From contig NC_053045.1 in the NCBI RefSeq assembly GCF_003473485.1, forward strand, positions 54,416,494 to 54,480,493: a stretch of DNA of 64,000 bases, given 5' to 3'. Made by a program: the position numbers and the translations under genes. This DNA comes from Medicago truncatula. Lineage: Eukaryota > Streptophyta > Magnoliopsida > Fabales > Fabaceae. Under the pieces are notes generated by a model that was given only the letters and a program-made list of their open reading frames with translations, was not told the origin of the DNA and searched no databases. Shown piece by piece: positions 13,601 to 26,000 of the stretch (positions are counted from its first letter, which is position 1; every line of letters begins with the position of its first letter).

Positions 13601-14086
13601 TCTCCAAGGGGATTTGAACTTTGTCCCTTGAGATCACAAGATCAAGCTCTTACTATTAAGTCAACACCTCATGGACAAAGTCTCTGAGACTAAATCTTAG
13701 TGATCAGTGTCCTAAACAAAATCTTAGTGACGTGCTCTTGTTTTATGTTATAGTAATTTCTCTATTTAGATTCATTATCAAGTTTCATTTGGCCAACCTA
13801 TATGTTTCATTTCTTGTTCTTACCAGGAGAAAGTGCTGTGCCGAATTTGTTTCGAGGGAGAGATTAGCGTTGTATTACTCCCATGTAGACATCGTGTCCT
13901 TTGCAAGTAAGAATAACATAAAAATATTTGGTATTCAATGATACAACTGGTTACGTTTCATTCATAGCTTGTCCTTATGCTAATTTCTTTGCATGGATGA
14001 ACTGCAGCTTCTGCTCGGAGAAGTGTAAAGCGTGCCCAATTTGCCGCAACTACATTGCAGAGCGCTTGCCTGTATATGATGTCTAA
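7623..14086 (+). CDS. Multipass membrane RING-finger protein (TMEM185/Fragile-X-F-associated type), 465 aa
   Basis: Fourteen exons, all with GT-AG introns, join in frame: 7623-7738, 9051-9141, 9406-9490, 9794-9878, 10034-10103, 10344-10413, 11172-11217, 11334-11577, 11659-11864, 12748-12822, 13098-13167, 13322-13402, 13827-13906, 14008-14086. The N-terminal two thirds carries about seven hydrophobic segments (near residues 17-30, 40-53, 75-95, 107-125, 150-171, 250-270, 275-298), matching the Tmemb_185A family. The C-terminus is a C3HC4 RING with C418, C421, C433, H435, C439, C442, C449 and C452, ending ERLPVYDV. The length agrees with the Arabidopsis relatives (about 465 aa). By family it is a putative membrane E3 ubiquitin ligase; the substrate is unknown. 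The ATG follows a purine-rich (GAA)n leader, and no in-frame upstream ATG was seen. Identity is confident, function is inferred. Confidence 0.93.
10707..10860. mobile_element. Possible Stowaway-type MITE remnant in RING intron 6
   Basis: The word TACTCCCTCTGTTCC at 10707 is the typical left end of plant Stowaway elements. A matching right end was not clear (GAGGGAGAATAA at about 10761 is a candidate inner arm), so the right boundary is uncertain. Confidence 0.4.
12378..12668. repeat. Imperfect tandem repeat in RING intron 9
   Basis: Two diverged copies, about 12378-12525 and 12533-12668, share the word order GGTTCGGT, AGTAATCT(A/G)ATTTTT, CACTG(T/C)TATGGTT, AGATGA.AAATCCA(A/G)TGT and GGTCA.A. 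They lie inside the intron and do not disturb splice sites. Confidence 0.55.
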
Positions 14087-17000
14087 GCGTTAACTTGACC
14101 AACTTTTTTTATATACAACAAGACCATAGAAGACAGTGTGACCAAAGGAAACTGAGAAAATGTTACATATAACAAGGTGAAATGGTGAATACTTGCTACA
14201 GTTTTTGTTGTCACGTTAATTATTCGCCAACTTATACATTGTCTAATACACAACAAAGGGGTAGGAAGAATAGAGAAACCAGTTGGTTACTTTGGATTTT
14301 GAATTTGATTTTGCTTTGCTTTAACTAATTTGTATATATAATAGATATTTAGAGTGTTTATAAATGATTGCAATCAATGTAATGAATAGTGATCTGCCCA
14401 ACCTTTTTTTTCCGGGTCAATCATGTGTAAAAGCTTGGCTTCAATTCTTAACGCACGCTCGCTCAAATGAAACTATTTTTAGAAGAATTGGATGGCTATC
14501 TGAGAATGTTTTTAACTTTTATTCTGAGATGTAAGCCTGGTTAAATTTTTTGCCAACCATGTTATTAATGCGAAGTATCCACTAATTTTGCTGATGATTA
14601 ATCTCCATTTAAAAATTTGGTTGGCGATATTTAGCGGGGTCTCATCTATCAACCACGTTTTTTTTCTTTGAACACGAGCAAGTCACATTAATTGCACGTT
14701 TCCCCCTGAAGGTGTGCATTTTAACGAAGCCGAGAGTAGAACCGGTTATAATCTGGAAACTAAGAAGACATGTATACGAAGAACTACAAAGACATGTATT
14801 TTACCTCTTCCCAGAAAGTCCAGTGGATACTTGAACCTTGTATTTAAGATGGCAAGATCCTACGTTGTTTTAGGTTTTTTACAGTTCTTGGATTCCCATT
14901 GCTGGGAGATGTATCCATATCTATTGTCTGAAAGAAATTTGAACATGATTATTTCTAATAGCCAATTAAGGTAAATCATCACGTGAAGAAGGCTTGTATA
15001 AGCTTTTTTTTTTTTTGTTGATAAAAATTAGTATAAGCCTTCTTCCACTAATGTTTAAAGTAAAATTAGTATAAGACAAAGAACATATACAATATCATGT
15101 ATTGTGTCGTGATTTTAATGAGGGGAGTACATATTAGTTCGGTCAATCTTATGTGAAGTAAAACTTGAGGGCATATCTTTAAAATTAAAATTTCCCACAT
15201 TCAATTATTGAGGTACCTTTTTGAAACACTTGAGTCGAGTCTATGAAGAAAGAGGACAAAAATGATTTTTATTTTTTTTATTATGTTTATGACATGCGTC
15301 AACCATGGCACCACTTGTCACTCCATCACTTGAATAGCTACATTTTGGTGCTATTATATGGCGTGACCATTGCATATTAGGACTCAGATTTTTTATTCAA
15401 GAAAAATGTTGCTAAATTCAGTTACCGGTAATTTTTAGGGTTTTAATTGACCACTTACTACCTAATTTTTTAACTCACAAAACGAGGACATTGTGGTTGG
15501 TGACATTGATCGACCACAATGTCACAAATGGTTTTCTCCTCTCTTTCATAAAGTTTTTTTGTACAGTTGTGACATTGTGGTTGGTCAATGTCACCAATAT
15601 CACCAACCACAATGTCACTCAAGTGCTACCTCAAATCGAACTATTTATATGGGACTGATTTACGAATTTGTTCATAAAAAAGGTGAAATATTTAAATCTA
15701 GAGTGATGTAAGTATTATTTTTTCCAACTTCTATCAAAAAAATTCACTTTTTAGTTTCGCTAACAAACTATAATGAAATTGGATATACTATATTTTTTTG
15801 ACATCTCCATATACATAATTAATTATGAGTATGAGTTCTCCCTCTCAAAACAATGTGTGGTACTAGGACTAACTTCTACGAGTGTAGTGGATTAATAATC
15901 CAAAATTTGTGCTCTATCTTGTCCCCAAAACGAGTTTGTATTGAAGTAGTAGTTATATGGTAGGCATCAATAGGGTCTTAATCTCACTAGGAAATGTTTG
16001 TTATTACTTGATGATAAAATTGTGCCGGTTTTGGACGTATATGTAAATGTCACTTCTAACTTCTATACATACAGTATATATACATTACATATGTTGTAAT
16101 GAGAATGTAGAAACTATCTCGTGATACAAATATGTAGTTTTTCGTTCGAGCATTAAAAAACATATCACATCTCTTAAAATATCTATATATCATTTAGTCC
16201 ATCAAAAAAATACATGCAAATATCACATGCATACATTTCTCTATTTTGTAAACATACTAATGAGTGTTTTATTTTTATAAAAAAAAAACTGTGTTATTTA
16301 AAATAACCTTGAGGTGAATACAATTTCGGTTAAAAGTAATTGTATGAAAACAAAATAGAAAGTGGATAGAGAAGAAAGAGTGAGTATATATAGTATTATA
16401 GAAGTTTCCATTGTTATGGACATATGGTACAACTTGACCTTATTATATTAATATGTATATCGATATCTATACTGTTTTTGATGTGAACAATGTATTCACT
16501 TGACATAATAAGAGTGTAGATTTGGATAGTATTATTTTATTTTCATAGTGTGAATGAGAAGGTTCCTCCTTGGGAAAAAAGGGAAATTCAGAAATGTGGT
16601 TGATATCATCTTAGAGAAGACGTGGAAAATTGGCCACGTCCACTTTCCTGTTTGGCTTTCTTAACAAGACAAATACTGTATATATTTTTATTGAAAGTGG
16701 GGGCATATGTGCTTTGTATTTTGTGAATTATTTGTTCAGGCCATCATGTTATCATATATATCTTCTTCAATTTAACTTATGATAGACAAATAATTTAATC
16801 AAAAATTCTTGTTTTCTTTTTTACTCCACAACTTAATTAGGAGTTACCAGTGATAAAAAATAAAAATAAAAAAGTTTGAGTAGTGTTGGCAAATCACAGG
16901 TAGCACTTAAAATCAATTAATATCAAGTGATTGAAAAAGAAGGCATACCTTAATGAAGTTGTCTTTGTCAACAGTGGTCTATTCATTAGCATGGTCGAGA

Positions 17001-19334
17001 TTCCATTCGATATGGAAAAGAAATTCTACTGGCCCTACTATTTATGAACTTATTCAGAAATTATGTATCCAAAGTTTTTAACCATTCTTATACAATTTTT
17101 TTTGAGATAATTGAGTAAAAAACTTTATTAATTTCTTGGTATAATAAAAAAAGGCATATGCTCTAACATTATTTTCTAAAAGAGTATTTTTAATCGGACC
17201 CTTCACTCCCTAAACAAACTGTATACATACATGATACATGATACGATTTGGTAAACATGTTTGAATAATTTTTATTCCAACAAATGTAAAATGAGCATAT
17301 TAATAGGATTAACTATTTCTCGTCATTTTCACTCTCAAAAAATAACTATTTATCGTCTTTTTTTGTTTGATAAATTTAGCACATAAGATATTTAATAACA
17401 GAACATAATACACGCGGTAAAAAGTGATTAAATTTTGATTTATTATAGAAATTATCAATGTTCATGTGTGGACCAACATTGTATGGCACCTAAATGATAT
17501 TAATAACTATTTAACATAGGGTTTGATTTTTAATTGGTTTGTACGAAAAACATATGTTTGATTAAATCAATTGTTTAGATGAATCTCGATTATTTCAAAT
17601 ATTAATATTTGTAGTTGGGCACGTGGATACATTGGTTGATTAAAAATATTCATGTGGAAAATGTTGGATACAAATTGTACATAGTCAAGAGTACTTTCAA
17701 TTCCATAGATGTTGGTTGTTGGATCATGGACTGCCATAGATGTTAGATGTTGGATCATGGTCTAATCATGATTCTAAAAGTTTTTTTTTTCCTTAGACAA
17801 ATATAGTGGCATTGGCTTTTTCTAAAAGATATGATCGAATCATCGATCTCTTTATCACTATACTTCTTAACCCCCCCTCATCTGATATGAAATCATGTCG
17901 TTTTTATATCACCTCTTGATTGAATAGAAAAAACATGTACTCCGTTTAAAAAACTTGTTTTTAACATTTTTATTTTATTTCAGAACAACGAGTGTTCTAG
18001 AATTTCAATGTACAACTTACCTTTGTTTTATAATCATACCTTTGATATAATTGAGATTGTTTATTTTTGTTAAATTTATTTGTTGTGGAGTATATTTATA
18101 GATTATAGTCTTTGCATTTAAAAAATGAGAATTTGTATTATATTCATGATAAATGATAAATATAAGGATATATTTTGGCATAAATGTATGATATTGAAAT
18201 GACTTTTTTCTTCATGTATGTGCAAAACTCTTAAACTATCAAAGATATATATTTTTTATTGAAGATATGAAGTATCCGCCATCTTGTTTGGCATTAACTA
18301 CTAATATTTATCGAAAAATTATTGGACAAACAAAGTAGATTCTTCCATTTCAATTATGTTTTTCTCCAAACGCAATAGTTAGAGATTGAACATCTAACTA
18401 TTTATGAGAGTGATTTTCAAAATATAAATTTGGAAAATTGCATTGGTTAAAAAAGACCTTTTAACAAAAGGGTATAATGCTTCACCATTGAAATGGTAAA
18501 ACCACTCATGAACAAACTCTTCTAAAGAGTTGTTTCTCTTCACAAGAGGACATAAGTTTTTCTATATATAGACACAAAATCACATTCTTGTGAGTCGAAA
18601 TTCTTTCGAAAATAACATTAACTCATTATTTCTTTTCTCTGGTGTCAATTTGCAAGTCACATCAAAGATTTCAAAGTATCCTAAAGAGGATTCGCCAATA
18701 TGCCATTTTGCATTCGGTTGACACAGCTGATAAGAGCAAATCGAACTTCAAGGTTAATGTGTCCCACATACACTTTAAAACTTATGTGCACTCTTGATCA
18801 TATTTATCTTCATCATGTGTTTATCAAGTTATTACAGCAAACTCCAACAAATATTTTAACACTAGTCACTTGTCCGAGTCATTTACTAACCGGATCAGCC
18901 ACATATTTGTAAACTATAAAAATATACGAATAAATGGATTATATTTTGAAATTCAATTACATCTAATCCAAATATCCCTCAAAAAGATACCTATGATTTC
19001 TCATTAATCTCGACGGTTTTTCTTTACGACAATAATCATGGTTAAGAAAGCAAAATACCGACAATTTGGTCGGTGTAACTGAGGGTGAAACAAAAATGTT
19101 ACATGAACCAACATGACAAATAACACTTCCCTTAAATTTCATTGTGTGGTCCTCTCAAAATTGATTCTTCCCCTTATCCTGCGCACCCTCTATACTACCA
19201 TGTCATGTAGAGACAAATTCCACTCACAAAAAGACTTACATTACACACACACTCACCCATCTTCAATTAATTTCACCATTTTCATTCTCTAAACTTTGAA
19301 CCATAATTCCAAAGAAATCCAACCAAGAGCCAAC
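14087..19334. other. Intergenic between the RING and MYB genes
   Basis: The first few hundred bases are the 3' UTR of the RING gene. Beyond that is AT-rich DNA with a 12-bp-arm hairpin at about 14985-15045, a cluster of short inverted repeats at 15488-15618, and a 31-bp near-duplicate at about 17702-17760 (CCATAGATGTT...GGATCATGG). No coding region is supported. Confidence 0.5.
15488..15618. repeat. Cluster of short inverted repeats (GACATTGTGGTTGGT)
   Basis: ACATTGTGGT / ACCACAATGT occurs as an inverted pair at 15488-15522. TGACATTGTGGTTGGT at about 15570 pairs with ACCAACCACAATGTCA at about 15602. The same core thus appears four times within 130 bp in alternating orientation and could form nested hairpins. 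Confidence 0.7.
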
Positions 19335-20467
19335 ATGTCATCAAGTGGAGCCATTTGGAGCTATGAAGAAGAAAAAGCATTTGAGAATGCTATAGCCATG
19401 CATTGGATTGAAAAAGAAGATTCAAAAGAACAATGGGAAAAGATTGCTTCATCTGTCCCCAACAAAAGTATGGAACAAGTGAAACAACATTACCAAGTAT
19501 TGGTAGATGATGTTAGTGCAATTGAGGAAGGTCATGTATCATTGCCAAATTATGCTAATGAATTAGAAACTATTAATTCTTCAAACAAAGATTCTTCCAA
19601 GGCCACCACAAGTTCAGATAAAAGATCAAGTTGTAATTTTGGAAGTGGGTTTTCTGGTTTAGGACATGACTCCACCCACCATAGTAGTGGTAAAGGTGGA
19701 TTGTCAAGGTCATCATCATCATCAGAACAAGAAAGGAGAAAAGGAATTCCATGGACAGAAGAAGAGCATAGGTACTTTCTAATTACATTTACAATTCTTG
19801 AATTCAATCCTTCATATAATTGTTCATCGATCTCTCGTCTATCTATCTATCTGTTTGTCTTTGCACAAATATATTTCATTAGCTATATGAGCTAGATGTA
19901 CTAAATTTCAACAAGCATACATTTCAATTCAAGGTAATTAATTAACATGGTTAATTAAGTAACAAGTTTTTTAATTTGTTTCTTTTTTTCAGGTTATTTT
20001 TACTTGGTTTAGACAAATTTGGAAAAGGAGATTGGAGGAGCATATCAAGGAATTTTGTGATATCTAGGACACCAACACAAGTAGCAAGTCATGCACAAAA
20101 GTATTTCATTAGGTTGAATTCAATGAATAGAGATAGAAGAAGGTCTAGTATCCATGATATTACTAGTGTTAACAATGGAGATGTTGCTAGTAATCATCAA
20201 GCACCAATAACAGGTCAACATGGTAACACACTCCCTTCAAATACAATGGGTTTAGGACAATCAATGAAGCATAGAGTTCAGCCTCATCATCCTCCTGGTG
20301 GTTTAGGAATGTATGGAGCACCAGTTGGACATCCTTTTGTTGCTCCTCCTGCTCATATGGCATCTGCAGTTGGGACACCTGTTATGCTTCCACATCATCC
20401 TCATCATCATCCACCTTATGTTGTACCTCTTGCTTACCCTATGGCACCTCCAACAATGCACCAATGA
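19335..20467 (+). CDS. DIVARICATA/SRM1-type MYB transcription factor, 303 aa
   Basis: Two exons, 19335-19771 and 19993-20467, with the intron splitting an Arg codon (R146). The N-terminal SANT/MYB-like domain spans about residues 6-60 ([14 protein letters not shown]...QWEKIA). A Ser-rich linker leads to the second MYB domain, about residues 135-187 ([20 protein letters not shown]...), with the plant motif SHAQKYF at 178-184. The tail is rich in His, Pro and Gly. This layout and length match the R-R type plant MYBs such as SRM1 and DIV, nuclear DNA-binding regulators of the I-box/TATCC class. The ATG at 19335 is chosen because the open frame upstream has only a TTG, and family members begin a few residues before the IWS/VWS motif. 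A SINE lies two bases after the stop codon (see 20485). The specific regulatory role is not readable from sequence. Confidence 0.92.
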
Positions 20468-20484
20468 TAACTCCTCTTTCTTTT

Positions 20485-20697
20485 TTTTCTTTTTTTTTTG
20501 TCGAAAATAAAGTTTAGGAGAGTTGGATTTTGGAGGCTCATCAGGGTTGGGGAAAGTCTCAAGACTCAGAGTGTAGTGACAGAGGTACTTACATATTTAA
20601 CACCAATGAGATTCTCACATCGACAGCGGAATTCAAAGTTAGATTCTTGTGAGATTTAGGTTGAATTCTTACCAACTGAACCAACCAATGTTGGCTC
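20485..20697 (-). mobile_element. tRNA-derived SINE in the 3' UTR of the MYB gene
   Basis: On the minus strand the element begins with an A-box-like TTGGTTCAGTTGG, carries a degenerate B-box (TTTGAATTCC) about 35 bases later, and ends in an A-rich tail (the T-run at about 20485-20503). It is flanked by a perfect 16-bp direct repeat, AACTCCTCTTTCTTTT, at 20469-20484 and 20698-20713. The size (about 213 bp), tail and long target duplication are those of a SINE. Confidence 0.82.
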
Positions 20698-20713
20698 AAC
20701 TCCTCTTTCTTTT

Positions 20714-22457
20714 ATTTGTTGTTAGTTTTAATGAGGATTTAAAGAAAAATCCTCTTTTATGTGGAAAGTTAAGTCACAACTTTGCTATGCTAAATTTGCT
20801 CTAGTTAATTTACTCAAAAAGAATTTGAGGAATTCAATAATGGTACTAAAACTAAGTATACACTATGTTTTAGTTGATTTAGTAGATTTCCTTATTAGGT
20901 GGTGGGTCTTGGTGTATATGTACATAGATATGATTATATTAAATTCCAAGGAAAGTAATGAACTTCTCTTTGTTGCCAAGATTATGATCATGTCATGTCC
21001 CTTTTATTTGAGAATTTTCACCATTTCAGGGTCCTAGTCTCCTAGAGATGCTAATAAATAGTTCTTTTTGTAGCATTGAAATACATATATGCTTGGTGTT
21101 TTGGACACTCCCCAACCCATTCAAGTTTTTGGGATGAGTTAGACTAATTTTGGATATATGTTCAAGTCCTATGATACTAATTTGCAAAATCATTCAAAAT
21201 TCTCATGACAAGTATTGATGAGCAAACATAGCAAACTAAGTTATAGCAGATCCAAACGGTACTTATATATAACTACCATAATTGAACTAACCAACAATAT
21301 AAATACTGCCATTGTAAGGTTAACTTTTTATTATTCCATTCATTTTCTCTCGAGAAGCACTACTATACTAAAAAAGTTAGACAAACAGAAATTTAATTAA
21401 TCATTTTCTAAGGAGATTATACAATTTAAAAAGGAAAAATATTTTGAACATAAATAAATTATACGACCAACCCAAATACATGCAAATTAGAGACAAGTTA
21501 ATAATGAATTGAGCGGCGGATTTTACATAATCAAAAGTTATTTGCATTTTGCAAGAGGGGTCTAGTGGTTGTTGTTGAGTGCCTTTATGAAAGTTGTGTA
21601 AAAATAACTTGTTATTTTCCATAAACATCACTAAATTTAAAGCCTGTATCTAAAGCTATGATACGTGTCCTGTTATTTATAGGAAATCAAGACTTAAAAC
21701 TATTATTGAAAAGGGCATCATTAGATACGTCAGTAACATGAAAAATCTTAACATGATTAATTGAATCTATCACTATGGATTTATAAAGGCTGTTTTTTCC
21801 AAAATCGGCATTTATCATAATGAATTTAAATGCCACTTGTCTAAAAATTCGAACAAAAGTCCATAAATTCATGCAGACAACACAAATACATTGAATTTAG
21901 TAGGCATACAAAACTTGCTTACTCAAATTCAAGTTGAGTTAAACAAAACATACGTAGATTTTTTAATTATGCAAGAGAAAAAGTGAGAGATGGACTGACT
22001 GGGGACAACAGCTATGTCCATGTATTCTTCCTACACTCACTTTCATCTCCATCTTCTGACAATTGCATCTCATGCAAGGAATGTGGCTAGCTCTAAATTA
22101 TTTCAGGCAAGATCCATATATAGCTCAGTAAAGCTCTTTTTTTTTTGTCTAATGGATGGCAGGTATCTACTTGTTTGCTTCCATTCTATCTTCTAAGCTG
22201 CTTCATAATAGTAGACATAGCAGATTGGATGTTGGATTACTCCCACCAGGATCCAAGACAAATCCACTTAATTTTACACAATTATTAGAAGCATTAGTGA
22301 ATGGCATTCAGTGAATGCACTTTGCAAAAAGTCTAAACTTAGCTATTTTTGTTGTCAAATGTCAAAACTTAACTGGAACCTTCAGGTCCAGCTTCCTTGT
22401 TTCTGGGTCATCACGACTCAGGAAAGTTGTAAGCCAATTCATGGCCTATGTATAATT
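20714..22457. other. Intergenic between the MYB and deacetylase genes
   Basis: AT-rich DNA with no supported gene. The first part continues the probable MYB 3' UTR displaced by the SINE. Confidence 0.45.
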
Positions 22458-22696
22458 AGGCCATGTATGGATAAATAACTTAATTTACGACTTATAGCAT
22501 TAGCATTTATCATGACAAACACTTATATTTAAACTTAATTGTTTTAATACATGCTATAGACTGCTTTCATAAGCTATCTTAGAGAGCTTAAGGAAATCAG
22601 CTTATAACCATGTCATCGGCTGTTTCACAAGTTATACCAAAAAATCTCGCAAGCGTTTATCTTAATAGATAAACTCAAATATACAAACAGAGCCCT
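22458..22696. mobile_element. Probable hAT-like MITE, about 240 bp
   Basis: The left end AGGCCATGTATGGATAAATA and the right end TACAAACAGAGCCCT form imperfect terminal inverted repeats (AGGCC.TGTATGGATAA against AGGGCTCTGTTTGTAT). The internal sequence is AT-rich and non-coding. The exact ends and the target duplication were not resolved. Confidence 0.5.
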
Positions 22697-23021
22697 ATTA
22701 AAACAACTTTTTGTTGCCAACAAGAGGTTACGCTTGACATGTTAACATTTAAACCCAATTCAAGAATGGAAAATTTTGCATGCATTAAATTGAAAGGCGG
22801 TGTTTCTAATGTCAATTTGCTTTTCAATTAACAAGTACAAAGATGATTAATTTATCATATTCCTATCTTAGCAGCTTCTAAAATACTCCCAATTCCTGTG
22901 CCAACCTCCGCACTTACAAGGTCAACCAAAAAATATATTTGTCTGGAATCAAGATGGATGGAATATACAAAATGCTGATAACTAATAGGTATTCCTGTAC
23001 TTCAAATTCAGCTCAGCAAAG

Positions 23022-26000
23022 TCATTTTGATTTTACACGACGATGGCCGTTCAGCATATGGAATAAGAAACTTCTGCGACTCCACCTCCACCACATTGGT
23101 GCCAAAATTCGGCGTCTCTTTTTTGTCTGTTTGCCTAAAAAAAAAATCATAATTGTAATTAGGTAGTACTTCAGAGCTTCACCAAAAGTCCTAATTCTAA
23201 TCTCTACTGCAAGGGTGCACAGAATTTTTTAAAAGCGGGGGATGAGAACAAAATTTCCCCCACCGACAATCATCAAAAACAAAAAACAAAAATTATGACC
23301 CACTTGGGTTGGCCAATACGGCTTGGGACCTGGGAGTGTGCTCCTCCTCAAGGTATCAGGTTCGATTCTTCCCGGTGCCAATTTGGGTAAGCTAATTTAG
23401 TTTCTTCAAAACAAAAAAAAATCTGTAAAAAAAAAAAAAAAAAAAATACACAAAAAAGCAATCCCCTACCCACAGGTAATCCCACCATTCCAACCCAAGG
23501 TCAAATATATCAAAATAAAACAATTACAGAAAGAAATAAGATGGCAAAATTTAACAAATACAAATCAAGACAGTTCCTCACCTTTTTTCCCAAGACATTG
23601 CATTTCCCAAAGTGACATCACATTTTTAAAGATAGGTTTCAAGGAAGGCCAAAAATTATTTTGAATGTCGAGGACTTCGAAAACAGTTTGGAGGCCAGAT
23701 TTGGTAGGGAAACTATTTTCCAGTTCACATACAGGACTCTCACCCAGTAATACCTGTTCCAATAGAACCCCAGTCAGAAACCAAAAATTATCGACAAGAA
23801 AAATAGCTCTGATTTATTATTCTCACAAGTCACAGTCATGCAAAAAATTGAATATATACATGAAAAATCTAAATGACTGGTCAATTACACCAGTATTATA
23901 GAAGGGGTAAAACAAAATAAATGAAAGAGGCACACCCAAGCAGGGATATCACCATAGATAATGAACGGCAGAAGAATTCACCTTGATTACTGAAGTTGCA
24001 GAAGATGATATGGAACGAAGATTATAGCTGCAATAAAATGTATTTAGATCAACTTGAAGCAAAATCTAGAGGTTAATAGAATACTAAACAGTTGAAAGGT
24101 ATGAGCCACAAACCCCCCCTCAAGAATAACAAGCATTTTTCCACCAGAAAGGGCATTCAACATGTGCGTCATCTGTGCATAGCCAGAGGGAGTAATCTGC
24201 ATAATAGATGAAAAACTCGATTTAAGCCCAATAGAATGCTAACAAATTAAGTTATTTCAATTTTTAAGTATGGTGAATTTTTTAATCCTCGATAAAACTA
24301 AGCAGAAGATTTGTCATTAAAAAAAAAAATCAAACAGGAGATTAGGTTCTTTATATGGTGGATCTTCTTATTATAAAAGCTTATTAGGTTAAGCTTTTGC
24401 TTAACCCTAATCATAAGCTTCATTTCCCTCCTAAACACTTTACCTAGCTTCCTTAACAAGTCTCATGAGTGCATTTAATGCGGTATTAAAGGTCATTTTC
24501 CCCTATTCTTTGGTGACCTTTTATCTACCAATTTTGAATTTGAATTTTCCTCTTCCCAACAGTTTAATTGTCATCAAATTGAGAACATAACTATCATTTC
24601 TTCGCATCTACATTGGTACTTAGCTAATTAAAAATTAATCATGTAAAAAGAAGGTCTAATATATGTTTGGTACATGCTCCATACTAACCCCATTATTGAT
24701 TTGCTAACACTTCTCTTTTTGAAGGGATTGCTAACACTTTTTTAAATATAACAAATATCCAATTTACTTGGTCCTCAAAAGAATACTTTATTTGGATTTC
24801 AATGCAAATATATATTACAGTAGACAATTTGACTCATTTTTGTTTTTTCTTTAAAAAAATTATATTTTAGTTTTTGTAGATATTCGGTGACAATTGAGCT
24901 GAGTAAGTTATAATAATAAAGTCGAAATTCAAAAAAATTATAAAAAGGTCGACTTTTGTTTTTGACAATATTAAAGTTTACTATTCCATTGGGTCATATT
25001 TATGAAAGACATTTTGAGTCAACAAAAGTTTGTGTGACTGATTCAAAATTTAGACTAAATATATCAATTTTTGTTGATTTAAATGTCTTTTATAAATAAT
25101 ACCGGATAAGTATTTGATTCTTCAAAGTAATTTATTTGGATAAAAGTAAGATAATTTTTAAGTTAAAGTTCTACCACTTCGTCAAAAAAAAATTTAAGTC
25201 TACATTTTTTTTTACTTTGTTGTCAAATATGAAAATAATTTTAATGAATTTTGTTTCAAATTTGTTAAAAATAAAATAAAAGTTTTGATAAGATCCAAAT
25301 ACCTTTATAGGCATTTAAGGACAATCCTAATTTCAATATTATTTCTCTATTAAATTTTTGTGTTTTCGAATAGACCCGGGCATCGCACGGGTCAAAAAGT
25401 CTAGTAGATGTAACTTATTGCATAGTCCTGTCGATGATTTTATTTTAGTAAAATGATTACAAGAAGGCCAACAAAAAGATGAAGATCGAGTTAAAATTCT
25501 TACATCACAACCTCCAAGGGGATCACCTCTAGCAGCATCAAATCCTGCTGATATTATGGTAAAATCTGGAGCGAATTCAGAAGCTGAAAAGGAATACCAT
25601 TCAATGTCAATGTTTCAAGCAGAGAATATTGCCTATTTTTAAAAATACAACCAAAAGGGAGAATAGACAATTATATGAAACAAAGGCACTCTTTAAGATA
25701 AAAAAAACACGGTGTAATCCAATATTCCGAGATTTTTCATTCATGTAATTTTGGAATTGATGCCAGCTGCCAATCAATCAATCTTCCTGGGAAGTACATC
25801 AGGCATATTATATTAGACTATGATTTTCTTTTGACAAACAGTTTGCATGTTGTTAAATTCCTTAGCAAATAGGTTCTGGTACATTGACTGTGATATTACT
25901 TTTATTGAGATCATAAGAGGAAGTCTGGATCAAAAAGCTACAACAATGCTATATCCCTATGCAAGTCTCAACTGATCTTGGAAAAAAATCAATTTTACCT

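Noticed and set aside
13600..13690. A tRNA-like or SINE-like stretch (GGGGATTTGAACTTTG...)
   Set aside because: It resembles a reversed B-box region, but no A-box, tail or target duplication was found and no cloverleaf could be drawn.
14985..15045. Hairpin GAAGAAGGCTT...AAGCCTTCTTC as a microRNA precursor
   Set aside because: The arms are too short (about 11-12 bp) and the loop is mostly a T-run.
18700..18912. A 70-codon frame and a nearby alternate frame considered as a retroelement protein fragment
   Set aside because: No motif of integrase, protease or reverse transcriptase could be matched with any confidence.
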